Source: Dehalobacter sp. DCA
GTDB lineage: Bacteria; Bacillota; Desulfitobacteriia; Desulfitobacteriales; Syntrophobotulaceae
Length of the DNA stretch: 64,000 nucleotides
Assembly (NCBI RefSeq): GCF_000305775.1
Contig: NC_018866.1
Coordinates: 2,437,001-2,501,000 of the forward strand
Reading direction: 5' to 3'
The position numbers and the translations under genes are program-made. The notes below the pieces were generated by a model. That model made no database searches and was not told the origin of the DNA. It saw nothing but the letters and a program-made list of their open reading frames with translations. Shown one piece after another: positions 17,111 through 25,533 of this stretch; positions within the stretch are counted from its first letter, which is position 1; the number at the start of each line of letters is the position of its first letter.

Positions 17111-17770
17111 CTATACAAGGAATCTTCCGATTCGGTTGTTGACTAAATCATCTACCGCTTCGCTCGCTTCAAATAAATTAGCTGCATAGGCATCAGCTTT
17201 TATACTAGCTGCATATTTAGTCGTTACCGGTGCACCACCGACGATGACTTTAACCTGTGAACGCAGCCCCTGTTCGGTTAATGCGTTAATGATATAGCCT
17301 AATTCCGGCAGCGTTGTAGTCAAAAGCGAAGACAACGCCAGAACGTCCGGTTTATACCTTCTGACAGCCTCGATAAATGATTTCACCGTGACATCAATGC
17401 CCAAGTCGATAACCGTGTACCCGCTGCCCTGAAGCACCATAACGATTAAGGACTTTCCGATATCATGTAAATCTCCTGCAACTGTGCCAATTGCCACAAT
17501 CCCCTTTTTCGAACCACTGTGTCGTGATATTATCGGTTCCATCACATACATCGACGCATGTGCCGCTCTGGAAGACATCAGCACATCTGTCACATAAATT
17601 TCCCCATTAAACATTCTTAATCCAAGATCTTTAAACGCCGGGTTGATAGCAGTGTCAATAATTTTATCTGTTCGAAGTCCGTTATTGAGGGCTTCTTTTG
17701 TCTTATCCATCGCTGTCTGGGTCTGGCCTTTTTCAATGGCTTCCTGTAGTTCAACTAATACTTTTTCCAT
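17111..17770 (-). CDS. corrinoid (B12-binding) protein of a methyltransferase system
   Basis: A 219-residue methyl-carrier protein: an N-terminal helical cap (residues 1-85) and a B12-binding Rossmann domain (about 90-215). The cobalt-ligand motif DLHDIGKSLIVMVLQGSGY (DxHDxG) is intact, followed by the SLLTT and GGAPVT signatures. The corrinoid accepts a methyl group from a methyltransferase I and passes it to tetrahydrofolate. The start is ATG 17770, with AAGGGGG five bases upstream; the longer frame overlaps the activator gene. It lies 10 bases after the PocR-AraC gene, in the same operon. A second corrinoid protein is at 20484. Confidence 0.9.
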   Translation of the reverse strand: MEKVLVELQEAIEKGQTQTAMDKTKEALNNGLRTDKIIDTAINPAFKDLGLRMFNGEIYVTDVLMSSRAAHASMYVMEPIISRHSGSKKGIVAIGTVAGDLHDIGKSLIVMVLQGSGYTVIDLGIDVTVKSFIEAVRRYKPDVLALSSLLTTTLPELGYIINALTEQGLRSQVKVIVGGAPVTTKYAASIKADAYAANLFEASEAVDDLVNNRIGRFLV

Positions 17771-17780
17771 TTCTGCCCCC

Positions 17781-19103
17781 TTACCTTTTATGGCATTTTC
17801 GGAATTGGGTTGGAGTAATCCCCTCAGATGTCTTGAACACCTTCGTAAAATAACCTGAGTCCGAAAAGCCGACTTTTTCAGCAATATTCTGAATTTGATA
17901 GTGGGGATTCAAAAGAAGTTTTTTCGCTTTCTCGATGCGAACCTTTAATACATAATCAATAATTGACATGCCTATATGGTTTTTAAACATTCTACTGGCG
18001 TAACCAGGGCTCAGGCAAACTGAATCTGAGATAGCTTTCAATGAAAGATTTTTCATATATTCATTTTCAATATATTCGATCATCATTTTTATATTTGCGT
18101 TTAAGGGTTTATTTTGTGTTTCCTTGATGCGTTCTAAGTACGCGTCCACAGCTATTGAAGCAAGAACACAGAGGTTTTCAACAGAATTTGTTTCATAAAT
18201 CTTACCGATATAGTTGTTGTTGATATCCAGAAACTTTGACATTTCCAAGCCCATCTGGTTTGTAACCCGTAACAGAATTACCAGCAATTCGGTCATTTTG
18301 GCACGTACCACTGATAAATTGTTGTGTGATTCATACCTCAGCCCAAATATGACAGCCTGAAGATAGGCTTTTGCTGATTTTTCGTTTTTGTACAACTCTA
18401 CCATTATTTCGTTTTCGTCAACCAGCGAACCGCCTGAACTGCTGCCGAGCTGTTTTTCCAGGATTTTTCTGTTTTCAATTTCGGCATAATACATTGACTG
18501 CTGGCTGGCGAATTCCTTAATCTGTTCATAATTCTCCCACCCAGCTTTCATAATATAATTGGCAACCACATAGAGCAGATAAGCTGCCGCCTGAACCTGA
18601 TGACCAGATATAATTGGAAGTTCGCGCACTGCATCAAATAGATCCTGAAAGTCTGTGGTAAGCGACTTGTTCATTTCTCTGAGTTCAATCCAAAAGAACT
18701 CTTCCGGCTTCCACATCAGCACTTGACCACAGATAATCGTTCCCACATGCTCTCCGTTCAGTATGATCGGTGCTGCCCATTCAATCAGACCTGACGGACA
18801 GCGGAAAATGTATGGTTCACCAAACATGGCTGCCTGTTTCCCTGCCCTTTTATAGGCACTCTGGCATCTATTGTTTCCATCTTTCAGTCCATATATAATA
18901 CGGCAGAATCTACAGCATTTTTTAATACCGCTTCTTGGGAAAATAGATATGCCCTCAACATCAACAATATCGGCCATCAAACTGGTCGTCGTTGTAAATG
19001 AGTCCAATATTTCTTTCAAGGTTCCGATATCCACAAAGTCAATGATTCTGTTTTGACTTGTTCGGAATATACTTGTTTGAAGATTATTTGTTTGATCGCT
19101 CAT
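17781..19103 (-). CDS. AraC-family activator with PocR sensory domain
   Basis: A 440-residue regulator. The N-terminal PocR domain (about residues 20-180) has the Cys-rich signature CCRFCRIIYGLKDGNNRCQ and RCPSGLIEWAAPII; PocR domains sense small hydrocarbon-type ligands. After a central helical linker, the C-terminal AraC HTH pair (about 340-440) has LSLKAISDSVCLSPGYASRM and NIAEKVGFSDSGYFTKVFK. The start is ATG 19103, behind AGGTGA. Placed between corrinoid methyltransferase genes, it probably activates them in response to the methoxylated substrate; a candidate operator lies at 23402-23439. Confidence 0.92.
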   Translation of the reverse strand: MSDQTNNLQTSIFRTSQNRIIDFVDIGTLKEILDSFTTTTSLMADIVDVEGISIFPRSGIKKCCRFCRIIYGLKDGNNRCQSAYKRAGKQAAMFGEPYIFRCPSGLIEWAAPIILNGEHVGTIICGQVLMWKPEEFFWIELREMNKSLTTDFQDLFDAVRELPIISGHQVQAAAYLLYVVANYIMKAGWENYEQIKEFASQQSMYYAEIENRKILEKQLGSSSGGSLVDENEIMVELYKNEKSAKAYLQAVIFGLRYESHNNLSVVRAKMTELLVILLRVTNQMGLEMSKFLDINNNYIGKIYETNSVENLCVLASIAVDAYLERIKETQNKPLNANIKMMIEYIENEYMKNLSLKAISDSVCLSPGYASRMFKNHIGMSIIDYVLKVRIEKAKKLLLNPHYQIQNIAEKVGFSDSGYFTKVFKTSEGITPTQFRKCHKR

Positions 19104-19282
19104 TCTCTTCACCTGTAAAACAAACATTTTACTCATTCAATATGAGTATATCATCGTTTTGCTGAAATAAATATGGCTATAAATCAAACAACTTCTGTGT
19201 GAACAATGTATTAATTCATGTATGTACAATACGATAGAAAAGACAGACATCAATTGAGGGCCAAGCACCCCTTTTTTATTAA

Positions 19283-19322
19283 AAACCTCCCGATTGATAT
19301 TTTTCCATCATCCAGGAGGTTT
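19283..19322. terminator. hairpin terminator after the methyltransferase operon
   Basis: AAACCTCC and GGAGGTTT form an 8-bp stem, about 100 bases past the UroD-type gene, flanked by T-runs on both sides. It separates the methyltransferase genes from the activator gene; the latter's promoter must lie in 19104-19282, where I see no clear -35/-10 pair. Confidence 0.6.
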
Positions 19323-19420
19323 CTCGATTTTTTTATGGTTTAGTTTCTGTTCTAATCACTACTTTGATACTCTTATTATATAACAAAATCCAATTTACAA
19401 TTTAATTATATCTTATTCGC

Positions 19421-20386
19421 CTATAGTTTATCTATCTTATGCCATGCTTCTGCCATCGGTGCTAAACGTGGATCTCCTACAATCAAGGAGTTACCATTTT
19501 CGTTGATAAGTACCGGCGTAAAGATATAATTACCTTTCTGTCCATATTCCTTTGCGCATCTTTCTGCCTCAGCAATTACAGCTTCCGTCGAAGCATTAAT
19601 ATAACTGACTGGACCTGATGTGTCCCACCCACCCTCTACAATAAGACGTCCTTTATATTTTTCCAGAATACCTTCGAGATCATTGCTGATCTGCGCAGCA
19701 TTCCAAATTCTTGCACCCAATTCAACATAATCTTCAATAATTTCTTGACATTTTCCGCATGTATGCTGTGCAAAAATTACACCTCTTGAAGTGACTGCTT
19801 CAACTATTCTTTTATGAGAAGGTTTAATCACATTACGATACACAGTAGGAGACATAAATAGCCCATTCGCAGTTGCTAAATCATCAAAGTAGGTAATCAC
19901 ATCAGGCTGATACACATCAATAAAACGGTTGTGACATGCAATTTTGTAGTCGGCAAACGCTTCAAAGAATTCTTGACATGACTCTGGGTCTTCAATCAAT
20001 GAACAAAGTGCGTTTTCAAAACCCATAAAGGCAGCCAGTCTTTCAAATAAACCACATACACTAAAGACATTCACAATTTGTTCTTCTCGATTAAAGTTAG
20101 GCAATTCAATTTGAGCTACGTGTTCAATGCCTAACGTATCGATGTCCGGGAAGTGAACATATTTTTCCCAATCTGCAATATCATCAAACAAAAATTTGTT
20201 AGGCTCTGGAATAGTACCCTCTTTAGTTGCTATCCAATTAACACCGAATGGATCAACGCCCCCTTGCCAGGGCATATCAGTATTATTTGTTCCCATTAAG
20301 CCTAAATTGTATAACTCAACATAACTCGGAATAAATTCAGGCTTTCCTCCATCCAACATTACTTGAAAATTTTCTCTCTGATTCAT
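19421..20386 (-). CDS. uroporphyrinogen-decarboxylase-fold methyltransferase
   Basis: A 321-residue protein of the UroD/MtaA superfamily. In corrinoid systems members act as methyltransferase I (phenyl-methyl-ether cleaving) or move methyl groups between corrinoid and thiol. The fold is visible throughout; HTCGKC (about residues 198-203) gives the His and Cys expected to bind zinc, and GGWDTSGPVSYI lies near the C-terminus. It is a divergent member, not HemE, since the substrate-decarboxylating N-terminal motif is absent. It ends the operon behind corrinoid protein and pterin methyltransferase genes. By position it is likely the substrate-specific O-demethylase component; substrate unknown. 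Confidence 0.85.
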   Translation of the reverse strand: MNQRENFQVMLDGGKPEFIPSYVELYNLGLMGTNNTDMPWQGGVDPFGVNWIATKEGTIPEPNKFLFDDIADWEKYVHFPDIDTLGIEHVAQIELPNFNREEQIVNVFSVCGLFERLAAFMGFENALCSLIEDPESCQEFFEAFADYKIACHNRFIDVYQPDVITYFDDLATANGLFMSPTVYRNVIKPSHKRIVEAVTSRGVIFAQHTCGKCQEIIEDYVELGARIWNAAQISNDLEGILEKYKGRLIVEGGWDTSGPVSYINASTEAVIAEAERCAKEYGQKGNYIFTPVLINENGNSLIVGDPRLAPMAEAWHKIDKL

Positions 20387-20483
20387 TTAAACCTCATCCT
20401 TTCATCAATAATCTTTAGAGTTTATATAAGTCTTACAATCTCCAATTTTTTTATAGGATACAAGGTTATACTGATCATTTATC

Positions 20484-21113
20484 TTAGCCAACTAGTTCAG
20501 CCGCTTTTACAGCAGCACTGCCTGCATCAGGGGCAAAGCCATCGGCCCCAGTCGTAGCTGCGAATTCTGGTGTGATAGGTGCACCACCGACGATGACCTT
20601 GAAGCCTGTCAATCCGCTAGCTTTAATCGCTTCAACGGAAGTTTTCAAGGCCGGCATAGTGGTTGTTAGAAGTCCCGATAAGGCGACTAAGGTGACGTTG
20701 TTATTTGCTTTAATAGCTTCGATAAACTTAGCAGCCGAGACATCTACGCCGAGGTCGACTACCTCAAATCCAGCACTTTCGATCATCATGGCCACCAAGT
20801 TTTTGCCGATATCATGTAAATCACCTTCAACCGTTCCAATAATGCAGGTTCCCAAGTAAGCGGTACTCCCACCAGCGAGAAGAGGTTTTAGCACGACAAC
20901 ACCCTTGGCCATGCCTTTAGCAGCCATCAACATTTCAGGGATGAATACTTCTCCAGCAGAGAATTTGTCACCAACGACTCCCATGGATTCAATCATTGCT
21001 TTGAGAATACTTTGCGCATCGTTTCCTTCATCCAACGCTTCCTGTACCAATCCTGGAACGAGTTTTGCTTTTCCTGCCTCTAACATTGCTTTTACTTCTT
21101 CCATCTTAGACAT
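20484..21113 (-). CDS. corrinoid (B12-binding) protein
   Basis: A 209-residue corrinoid protein, paralogous to that at 17111. An N-terminal helical cap (1-80) precedes the B12-binding domain with DLHDIGKNLVAMMIESAGF, then LSGLLTTTM and VIVGGAPITPEFA. It starts at ATG 21113, where AGGAGG lies nine bases upstream. Lying between the pterin methyltransferase and the UroD-type methyltransferase, it is the expected methyl shuttle of the pair. Why the regulon has two corrinoid proteins is not evident; they may serve different methyltransferases. Confidence 0.92.
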   Translation of the reverse strand: MSKMEEVKAMLEAGKAKLVPGLVQEALDEGNDAQSILKAMIESMGVVGDKFSAGEVFIPEMLMAAKGMAKGVVVLKPLLAGGSTAYLGTCIIGTVEGDLHDIGKNLVAMMIESAGFEVVDLGVDVSAAKFIEAIKANNNVTLVALSGLLTTTMPALKTSVEAIKASGLTGFKVIVGGAPITPEFAATTGADGFAPDAGSAAVKAAELVG

Positions 21114-21152
21114 TACTTTCGTCCTCCTCATATCGTTGATTTTATTCGAGAA

Positions 21153-21956
21153 TTATTTTTTTTGACCAAATAATTCGTCTCGATAAGCTCCAATGTATTC
21201 CATGCAGTAATCGTCTTTCCCTAAGAGTGCTTCTGTCGCATAGATCATCCCCATCAGATCTTGGTTTGTTGGTGCAATGATTCCACTGTCCATTCCTGCA
21301 TTCATTGCCAGTACGATGAATGCTTGATTGACCAGTTTTCTAGCAGGAAGATTGAATGAAATATTGCTTAAGCCCCCTGTTACATGGATGGCTGGATACT
21401 GAGCTTTGATGTCTTTGATAACGTCAACCACCATATTAATGCCGTCTTCAGACGTACAGAGCATTTCTACCAACGGATCAATGTGCAAGCGTGATGGGGC
21501 AATATTATACGCTTTAGCTTTTTTCATGATCTCCCCAAACACTTCCATCCGCTTTTCGGATGTCTTAGGAATTCCGGTGTCATCGCATAAGAGGGCCACA
21601 CACTCCCATTGAGTATCAGCGATGACGGGGAACACGACTTCGATCTTATCCCCTTCGCCGGAGACCGAATTGATAATACCAGGCTTTTTGCAGAACTTCA
21701 TGGCTTCAACGCAGATGTGGGCATGAGGACTGTCTATTGCTATGGGCGTATCCGTAACCTCTTGGACTAAGTCGATCAGCCACTTCATGGTTTCAAGTTC
21801 AAGGTTGTTTTCCACTGATGCACACACATCAATGAAGTTTGCTCCTGCCTCGGCCTGAGCTTTCGCTAGGTTGCGAATAAAGCCTGCATCTTTTTCAGCG
21901 ATTGCTTTCGCTACAGAAGGAATCGCACCATTAATTTTTTCACCAATGATTATCAT
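21153..21956 (-). CDS. methyltetrahydrofolate:corrinoid methyltransferase (MT II)
   Basis: A 267-residue pterin-binding TIM barrel of the AcsE/MtrH/MetH-pterin type. The motifs IIGEKINGAIPSV, GANFIDVCAS, PIAIDSPHAHIC, INSVSGEGDK and HVTGGLSNISFNLP line the pterin pocket. It transfers the methyl group between the corrinoid protein and tetrahydrofolate, feeding the Wood-Ljungdahl pathway. It starts the methyltransfer part of the operon, 40 bases ahead of the corrinoid gene. Assignment is strong. Confidence 0.93.
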   Translation of the reverse strand: MIIIGEKINGAIPSVAKAIAEKDAGFIRNLAKAQAEAGANFIDVCASVENNLELETMKWLIDLVQEVTDTPIAIDSPHAHICVEAMKFCKKPGIINSVSGEGDKIEVVFPVIADTQWECVALLCDDTGIPKTSEKRMEVFGEIMKKAKAYNIAPSRLHIDPLVEMLCTSEDGINMVVDVIKDIKAQYPAIHVTGGLSNISFNLPARKLVNQAFIVLAMNAGMDSGIIAPTNQDLMGMIYATEALLGKDDYCMEYIGAYRDELFGQKK

Positions 21957-22004
21957 ATTTGAGATTCTCCTATCTACTTCTTCTAATACTTCTTAAACCA
22001 CTTC

Positions 22005-22304
22005 TTAAAATAATTCATTAAGAATTGAATTAAGCTGCTGAAGCGTTCCATCGTTTACAGAAACCAATTTTCCGCCTTCAGGACCCTCACTCCATTCAAA
22101 TACATAAAGAGCTTCTTCTTCAGAATCTTCACTTTCAGTGTGTGTATGGCCTTTTTCATGACAACTGCAATCTTTTCCTTCATGATGATGTTTATCTCGC
22201 TCAATTGCTACAACAAAGTCCTTTTCTTCATAACTAAAGCGTTTTATGATTGACATCACAAATTGGACGCCTTCTTCATCTGTATAGTTTAAATTTTCTG
22301 TCAT
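22005..22304 (-). CDS. small His/Cys-rich acidic protein
   Basis: A 99-residue protein with a central metal-binding-like run: KHHHEGKDCSCHEKGHTHTE at about residues 37-56, then a stretch of Glu. The C-terminal LVSVNDGTLQQLNSILNELF looks like a small structured tail. It stands in an operon with a CobW GTPase, and proteins with His-rich loops next to COG0523 GTPases usually hand over or store zinc, cobalt or nickel. A cobalt or zinc chaperone role for the methyltransferases is inference. Confidence 0.7.
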   Translation of the reverse strand: MTENLNYTDEEGVQFVMSIIKRFSYEEKDFVVAIERDKHHHEGKDCSCHEKGHTHTESEDSEEEALYVFEWSEGPEGGKLVSVNDGTLQQLNSILNELF

Positions 22305-22342
22305 TTTCTTTTTGTGTCATCTCCAATCCCTCACGTGCTTTC

Positions 22343-22744
22343 TTAATAATCCTCAAATCGATCAAATATTGCGATCAGTTGTTCTTCCAGTCCTAATTGT
22401 GAAACATTAAAAACGATCAACACTAAACTGACTTGTACATCTTCATTTACCGAACCTGCTGATTCGTTGGTGTGGCAGTATACTTCATCCCCTGTTGAAG
22501 AAATCATCACCGAATGATTGTTGGCAGAAAGAAATCCTTTTACATGTCCGATAATACCGCCGTTGTCCAAAACCCAGGAATTTAGCGCTTTGATTTCAAT
22601 TTCGATGATGTTTTTTATCGTATTCACATCTTTTTGCTGAAGCGTATTTTCACCTGAAACTGCAAATGCGCCTTCGTGTATTGTCGTTTTAATTTGATAT
22701 TTTCGCCGTTTAGACAATTGTGCACTGCTGAAAAACTTAACCAT
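22343..22744 (-). CDS. conserved hypothetical protein of the methyltransferase operon
   Basis: A 133-residue soluble protein I do not recognise. It has alternating strands and helices (VNTIKNIIEIEIKALNSWV, then GGIIGHVKGFLSANNHSVMI) and no metal motif. Its start overlaps the end of the CobW gene by eight bases, so it is translated with it. Its conserved position suggests a partner of the GTPase. Confidence 0.65.
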   Translation of the reverse strand: MVKFFSSAQLSKRRKYQIKTTIHEGAFAVSGENTLQQKDVNTIKNIIEIEIKALNSWVLDNGGIIGHVKGFLSANNHSVMISSTGDEVYCHTNESAGSVNEDVQVSLVLIVFNVSQLGLEEQLIAIFDRFEDY

Positions 22745-23336
22745 TTCTTATCACCTGCAATATTGTCTCATCGATTTCTCTCACCCCATTGATGCGGTAT
22801 AAAGCAGCTTTGTCATTTAGGTTTCGAACGTCATTTTCAATTATATTCAGTGTTTCTTCATCCACAAGATCTGTTTTATTGATAAGAATGATCTGCGCAT
22901 TACTCAGTTGTCCTTCAATTAATCTCTCTAAAGGAATGCGGATTCGTTGCCAGCGGCTAGCATCAACTATTGTTACGATTCGGGCTGTCATCCTAAGATT
23001 ATTGTAAATTGAATCTGAGATACCGCCTGGATATGCAACGCCTGTTGCCTCAATGATTAGCCATTCGGGATCATTTTTACTCTTGATGTCTTGAATGCCT
23101 GTGATGAGATCGTTGTTTAAACTACAACAGATACAACCTGAGAAAATATCTCTTACTTCATAACCATTTCTTCGTAATACTTTATCGTCAATCCCAACCT
23201 GACCAATTTCATTTTCTATAATTGCAACAGTTGTTTCTTTTATTCTTTCAGAACTGTCTACAAGATAATGTGCCAACTGCAAGAGGACGCTGGTTTTCCC
23301 TGAACCCAAAAACCCGCCTAGAATAATTATTTTGAT
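22737..23336 (-). CDS. CobW/COG0523-type GTPase with apparent ATC start
   Basis: G3E GTPase of the CobW/YjiA group, about 199 residues. The P-loop GGFLGSGKTSVLL needs residues upstream of the first available TTG (23309): the frame is open through KIIILGGFLGSGKT and begins well at an ATC codon (23334-23336), seven bases after GGGGGG. No ATG, GTG or TTG lies between the in-frame TGA and the P-loop. Further motifs are IIENEIGQVGIDD, the metal-binding CICC and the INKTD guanine motif. The usual C-terminal CobW_C domain is missing. It probably delivers metal or helps load corrinoid in this operon. Whether ATC truly starts it is uncertain. Confidence 0.82.
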   Translation of the reverse strand: MKIIILGGFLGSGKTSVLLQLAHYLVDSSERIKETTVAIIENEIGQVGIDDKVLRRNGYEVRDIFSGCICCSLNNDLITGIQDIKSKNDPEWLIIEATGVAYPGGISDSIYNNLRMTARIVTIVDASRWQRIRIPLERLIEGQLSNAQIILINKTDLVDEETLNIIENDVRNLNDKAALYRINGVREIDETILQVIRNG

Positions 23337-23401
23337 AGCAAGTCCCCCCCAGTCTCACAGATTATTTAAGAATTTAACCTATTACTTCGCTATATGTGCT
23401 C

Positions 23402-23439
23402 ATTATATATAAACGAAATAATAGCGTATATGGACGAAA
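23402..23439 (-). promoter_or_regulatory. candidate AraC-type operator and promoter of the methyltransferase operon
   Basis: On the minus strand TTTCGTCCATATA (23427-23439) and TTTCGTTTATATA (23406-23418) are direct repeats exactly 21 bases apart, the layout AraC-family activators use, and the second abuts a -10 TATAAT (23402-23407). The -35 position reads TATACG, poor enough to need an activator. The likely binder is the PocR-AraC protein. Confidence 0.5.
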
Positions 23440-23805
23440 TGGTATAATTTTATAACAATCCAACCTTGTCAACACGGCTGTGATGCCGGTTTTTTTATTT
23501 TGGTAAAATCACGCTATTATATACTCTCAAATGGTAAATTTCAGTTATTTTATTAAAGACTACGTGACAAGCCTGCCACAGAGTTATCCATTGATGACAT
23601 CAAAACTACCTGCGAATCACAAGTTGGATAAGAAAAACTGAAAGACACGAAATGAGTAAAACCTAAATTAGGCTATTGCCTCGATATGCGAAGACAATAG
23701 CCATGACGATCTGACTGCAGAAAATGAATATTTATGGAAATAACTATTCTTGTCCAAACAACTGGAAAGTGATATGATATTGCTAAAGGTCAGGAGGGGG
23801 AGCCT
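23440..23805. other. intergenic stretch, no gene seen
   Basis: Contains a plus-strand hairpin CGGC/GCCG followed by seven T (23475-23497), looking like a terminator with no gene in front of it, and about 250 bases without a supported frame. Decayed coding DNA is possible but I cannot name a source. Confidence 0.4.
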
Positions 23806-24051
23806 ATGGATAAATCGGATATAATCCTGGATAAATTAAATTCAATGGAAAAAGCTTTGCGAGTAGAAAATAAAACGCTAAGTGACAAAATAGATAGACT
23901 TGAGAACAAAGTTGAAAAACTTGAGAACAAAGTTGATAAAGTCAGTGAAAAGCAAGATATGTCCTGGCAAGCAATACAAGAGATACGGGACGATTTGACG
24001 GAAAACAGTGCCCAAATTAAAATCATTGATAACAAGGTAAAGGCTTTATAG
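23806..24051 (+). CDS. small coiled-coil protein
   Basis: An 81-residue, highly charged protein that is almost one continuous coiled coil: heptad-like repeats of (D/E)KIDRLENKVEKLENKVDK run from residue 10 to 50, with the 7-residue unit KLENKVD duplicated. An AGGAGGGGG ribosome binding site precedes the ATG. Such short proteins occur as orphan genes and in phage remnants; there is no domain to assign. It converges with the lipoprotein gene. Confidence 0.65.
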   Translation: MDKSDIILDKLNSMEKALRVENKTLSDKIDRLENKVEKLENKVDKVSEKQDMSWQAIQEIRDDLTENSAQIKIIDNKVKAL

Positions 24052-24073
24052 CCTTTATTTTTAGTTCCCCCCA

Positions 24074-25324
24074 TCAGAATCGGGTGACCTCCCCGGTTTG
24101 CAGATTGAGCCGGGCAAAAGTAACGGGCTGGCTATTCCCGTCTCCCTCAATGTAATAGCCAAAGCCGTCCAAATAAAAAAGATAGCCGTCGACGAGATAC
24201 TCCGCTTCATAATCATCGCAAGGCAGCTTAACCCGATACGTCCCCCTTTGACCGGTGGGCCCGCCATCCGTCGTGTAAAAATAGAGCCAATCACCATACA
24301 CATAGCTCATGCCGTCGAGTCCAAACCGATTCATTTCCAGGAAAGCACGTTTCACGGCTTTACCTGTCTCTTGATCGACCTGAAAGACTGACCAGCCTGC
24401 GGAAGAAGGAATACCGTCCGAACCCCGCTCTTCGGTCACAATATAAAATTGGCCGTTATAACGGCTGCCTCCTCCAAACTGTCCCAGGATGACATTTTCA
24501 CCGGTCCGGGCATTCAGTAAATGCTGCGCTTCACCGTCTTCGTAATCAGTATAAATCAAATAGTCATTGTCGGCAGCGGTAATATAGGTGCGCCCTTCGG
24601 CCAGCAATTCACTGCGGCTCCCGTCCAATGCCGCCCTGTAAAGGTCCCTGTTACTCATGTGGGTATAATAAATCCATTCGTCCTGGATGGAAAAATAATT
24701 GCCGACATTCCTGATCAAAATCTGGATGTTGGTGCCGTCTTTATTCATTGTACATAAATTCCCGCGCGGGGTCTGGTTGATGTCGTCAAAACCGATCTGA
24801 TCGGTAAAATAGATCTTATCATCTGTCAGCCATAATTGCAGCGAAGAATTCGCACAGATCTTTTCAGTGTTTCCCTCAAGGTCCACCCGATAAATACCCC
24901 GTCCCCGATAATAGTAGGGCATATAGTAGACATAGGTGCCGTCAAAGTAGAGCTTTTGCACGGAGTCGGTCTTTACCAGTCGCTGTACTGTATTCTTTGC
25001 GGTATCGACCCTATAAATCCCGTCCTGCGGCTCGGCATAATAAATCAGGATGTTGCCGTTCTTGGCAAAGAACCCGCCTTTGTGCATACTGTCGCTTTTT
25101 TCATCCGAGATGGCTGCCCTATTCTTACTCGAAGCTCCGCTCTCCTGTGATCCCGTCGCAGTATCCCCTTGGCTGCCGGTGTTTTCAGTTGCCGGAGATG
25201 TTTCAGCAGCACCAGCAGGACCTGTGGCAGACCCAGGTTTCGCGGCGCAGCCTGACACCAATAGAAGGATTAGTGCAAGGCAAACCAATCCATATTTCAT
25301 TTTTTTCATCCAATACATGCTCAT
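24074..25324 (-). CDS. DUF5050-type beta-propeller lipoprotein
   Basis: A 416-residue secreted lipoprotein: signal sequence with lipobox VSGC (Cys26), a low-complexity Thr/Ser/Gly linker (about 27-75), then a propeller of repeated YF-x-D and IYR-D units (YAEPQDGIYRVD, IYRVDLEGNTEKIC, IYFTDQIGFDDI, WIYYTHMSNRDLYR). This is the DUF5050 / WD-like pattern of Gram-positive surface lipoproteins with unknown ligands. AGAGG precedes the start; the exact start among ATG codons 1, 3 and 6 is uncertain. Confidence 0.8.
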   Translation of the reverse strand: MSMYWMKKMKYGLVCLALILLLVSGCAAKPGSATGPAGAAETSPATENTGSQGDTATGSQESGASSKNRAAISDEKSDSMHKGGFFAKNGNILIYYAEPQDGIYRVDTAKNTVQRLVKTDSVQKLYFDGTYVYYMPYYYRGRGIYRVDLEGNTEKICANSSLQLWLTDDKIYFTDQIGFDDINQTPRGNLCTMNKDGTNIQILIRNVGNYFSIQDEWIYYTHMSNRDLYRAALDGSRSELLAEGRTYITAADNDYLIYTDYEDGEAQHLLNARTGENVILGQFGGGSRYNGQFYIVTEERGSDGIPSSAGWSVFQVDQETGKAVKRAFLEMNRFGLDGMSYVYGDWLYFYTTDGGPTGQRGTYRVKLPCDDYEAEYLVDGYLFYLDGFGYYIEGDGNSQPVTFARLNLQTGEVTRF

Positions 25325-25533
25325 CCTACCTCTTCCGTTTTTTTATCAGAAATTACAGGATATGGTTTATGTCGTATTAAATTCGCCGTAAATTGATACT
25401 CTCCTTTTATATTTCAACCTCTGATGTTGATGTTCAGTTTTGAATTAACAAAAAAAATTTCTGTGTCAGAAGTGGACAATGTTCATATGATGTACCAGGA
25501 AAAGTCTGTCCTAATTTTCGGGAGGGTGATTAA

